From Bacteroidia bacterium (GTDB taxonomy: Bacteria; Bacteroidota; Bacteroidia; Cytophagales; Cyclobacteriaceae): a DNA stretch of 64,000 nt. Where the stretch lies: assembly GCA_030425425.1 (NCBI GenBank), contig JAUIAO010000016.1, forward strand, positions 1-64,000, in the 5' to 3' direction. Shown piece after piece: positions 63,491-64,000 of this stretch; within the stretch, counting starts at the first letter, position 1, and every line of letters begins with the position of its first letter. A program made the position numbers and the translations under genes. Under the pieces are notes generated by a model, which did not search any database, was not told the DNA's origin, and saw only the letters and a program-made list of their open reading frames with translations.

Positions 63491-64000
63491 TTATACGGAG
63501 ACGTTGTTTTCTCTCAAAGCGTTGTTAAGTGAAGTCTTTTTATCTGTACTTTCTTTTCTTTTACCAATAATCAAAGCACAAGGCACCTGATATTCACCGG
63601 CTGGAAATTTTTTCGGGATTGTTCCAGGTATTACCACTGATCTTTCAGGCACATAACCTCTGTACTCCACCGGCTCATCACCTGTGACATCTATGATTTT
63701 AGAACTGGCAGTCAAAACAACATTTGCACCGAGTACAGCTTCTTTTCCAATACGCACACCTTCTACAATGATACATCTGGAACCTATGAATGCATTGTCC
63801 TCTATGATTACCGGAGCAGCCTGAACAGGTTCTAATACACCACCGATTCCAACACCGCCACTGAGGTGCACATTTGTTCCGATCTGCGCACAACTACCTA
63901 CTGTAGCCCAGGTATCCACCATAGAACCTGAATCTACATATGCTCCAATATTCACATAAGAAGGCATCAATACCGTATTCTTATTGATGAATGAGCCATA
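63491..64000 (-). CDS. dapD: Tetrahydrodipicolinate N-succinyltransferase, C-terminal part (runs off window)
   Basis: The last 169 codons; the frame continues past the window edge ([20 protein letters not shown]). Left-handed beta-helix hexapeptide repeats are visible: [72 protein letters not shown] is typical of DapD. It succinylates tetrahydrodipicolinate in the lysine/diaminopimelate pathway, in line with lysA 1.5 kb away. The end lies 55 bases before the DUF3108 gene. Confidence 0.94.
   Translation of the reverse strand, partial: YGSFINKNTVLMPSYVNIGAYVDSGSMVDTWATVGSCAQIGTNVHLSGGVGIGGVLEPVQAAPVIIEDNAFIGSRCIIVEGVRIGKEAVLGANVVLTASSKIIDVTGDEPVEYRGYVPERSVVIPGTIPKKFPAGEYQVPCALIIGKRKESTDKKTSLNNALRENNVSV

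Noticed and set aside
1-64000. tRNA or rRNA genes
   Set aside because: I read the intergenic gaps for cloverleaf or rRNA-like sequence and saw none.

Overview
The window looks like chromosomal DNA of a marine-type Bacteroidota bacterium, most likely order Cytophagales. Three things point there: TonB-dependent receptors plus an ExbB/ExbD pair, a secreted amylase ending in a type IX secretion sorting tail (KVYPNP...), and promoters of the Bacteroidota form TAnnTTTG with no clear Shine-Dalgarno sites. Sampled housekeeping genes are roughly 40 percent G+C. I found no rRNA or tRNA gene and no transposase or integrase.

Layout. 1-7.9 kb (all minus): ExbD (cut by the window edge), ExbB, an acidic SPOR-domain membrane protein, an outer-membrane barrel, a large TPR protein, and DNA polymerase III delta. 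7.9-16.0 kb is an accessory region: G/T-rich repeats, REP-like repeats, a small conserved hypothetical gene, an orphan antitoxin, a DnaQ-like exonuclease/HerA/SIR2 cassette (known antiphage combination for SIR2+HerA), an array with exact 21-bp periodicity ending in a large palindrome beside an unrecognised G+C-richer gene, an AstE-like deacylase, and a four-helix-bundle gene flanked by inverted G/T-rich arms. 16.0-24.5 kb: GCS2-like/CBS fusion, M48 protease, tyrS, surface proteins. 24.6-34.1 kb: BNR/sortilin-like protein, GH13 amylase, SpmA-SpmB fusion, M14 carboxypeptidase, LD-carboxypeptidase. 34.4-34.9 kb: YefM-YoeB-type toxin-antitoxin. 34.9-45.4 kb: dipeptide epimerase, PEP carboxylase, prohibitin-like protein, citrate synthase, SMC. 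45.5-54.0 kb: a propeller histidine kinase with a stand-alone receiver, facing an operon of TonB receptor, DUF2141 protein, TPR-like protein, LytS-type kinase and LytTR regulator. 54.2-64 kb: acyl-CoA dehydrogenase behind a doubly palindromic promoter, a large unrecognised protein, an NSS transporter, small secreted proteins, lysA, a TPR lipoprotein, a DUF3108 protein and dapD (cut by the window edge).

How the genes fit together. LD-carboxypeptidase, dipeptide epimerase, LysA and DapD cover diaminopimelate synthesis and recycling of cell-wall peptides. PEP carboxylase and citrate synthase feed the citric acid cycle. ExbB/ExbD would energise the TonB-dependent receptors. The strongest candidates for something undescribed lie in 7.9-16 kb: the 21-bp phased array, palindrome and 13.1-13.8 kb gene, and the four-helix-bundle gene inside inverted arms. 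One composite REP-like repeat is present on both sides of the defence genes in the same orientation.
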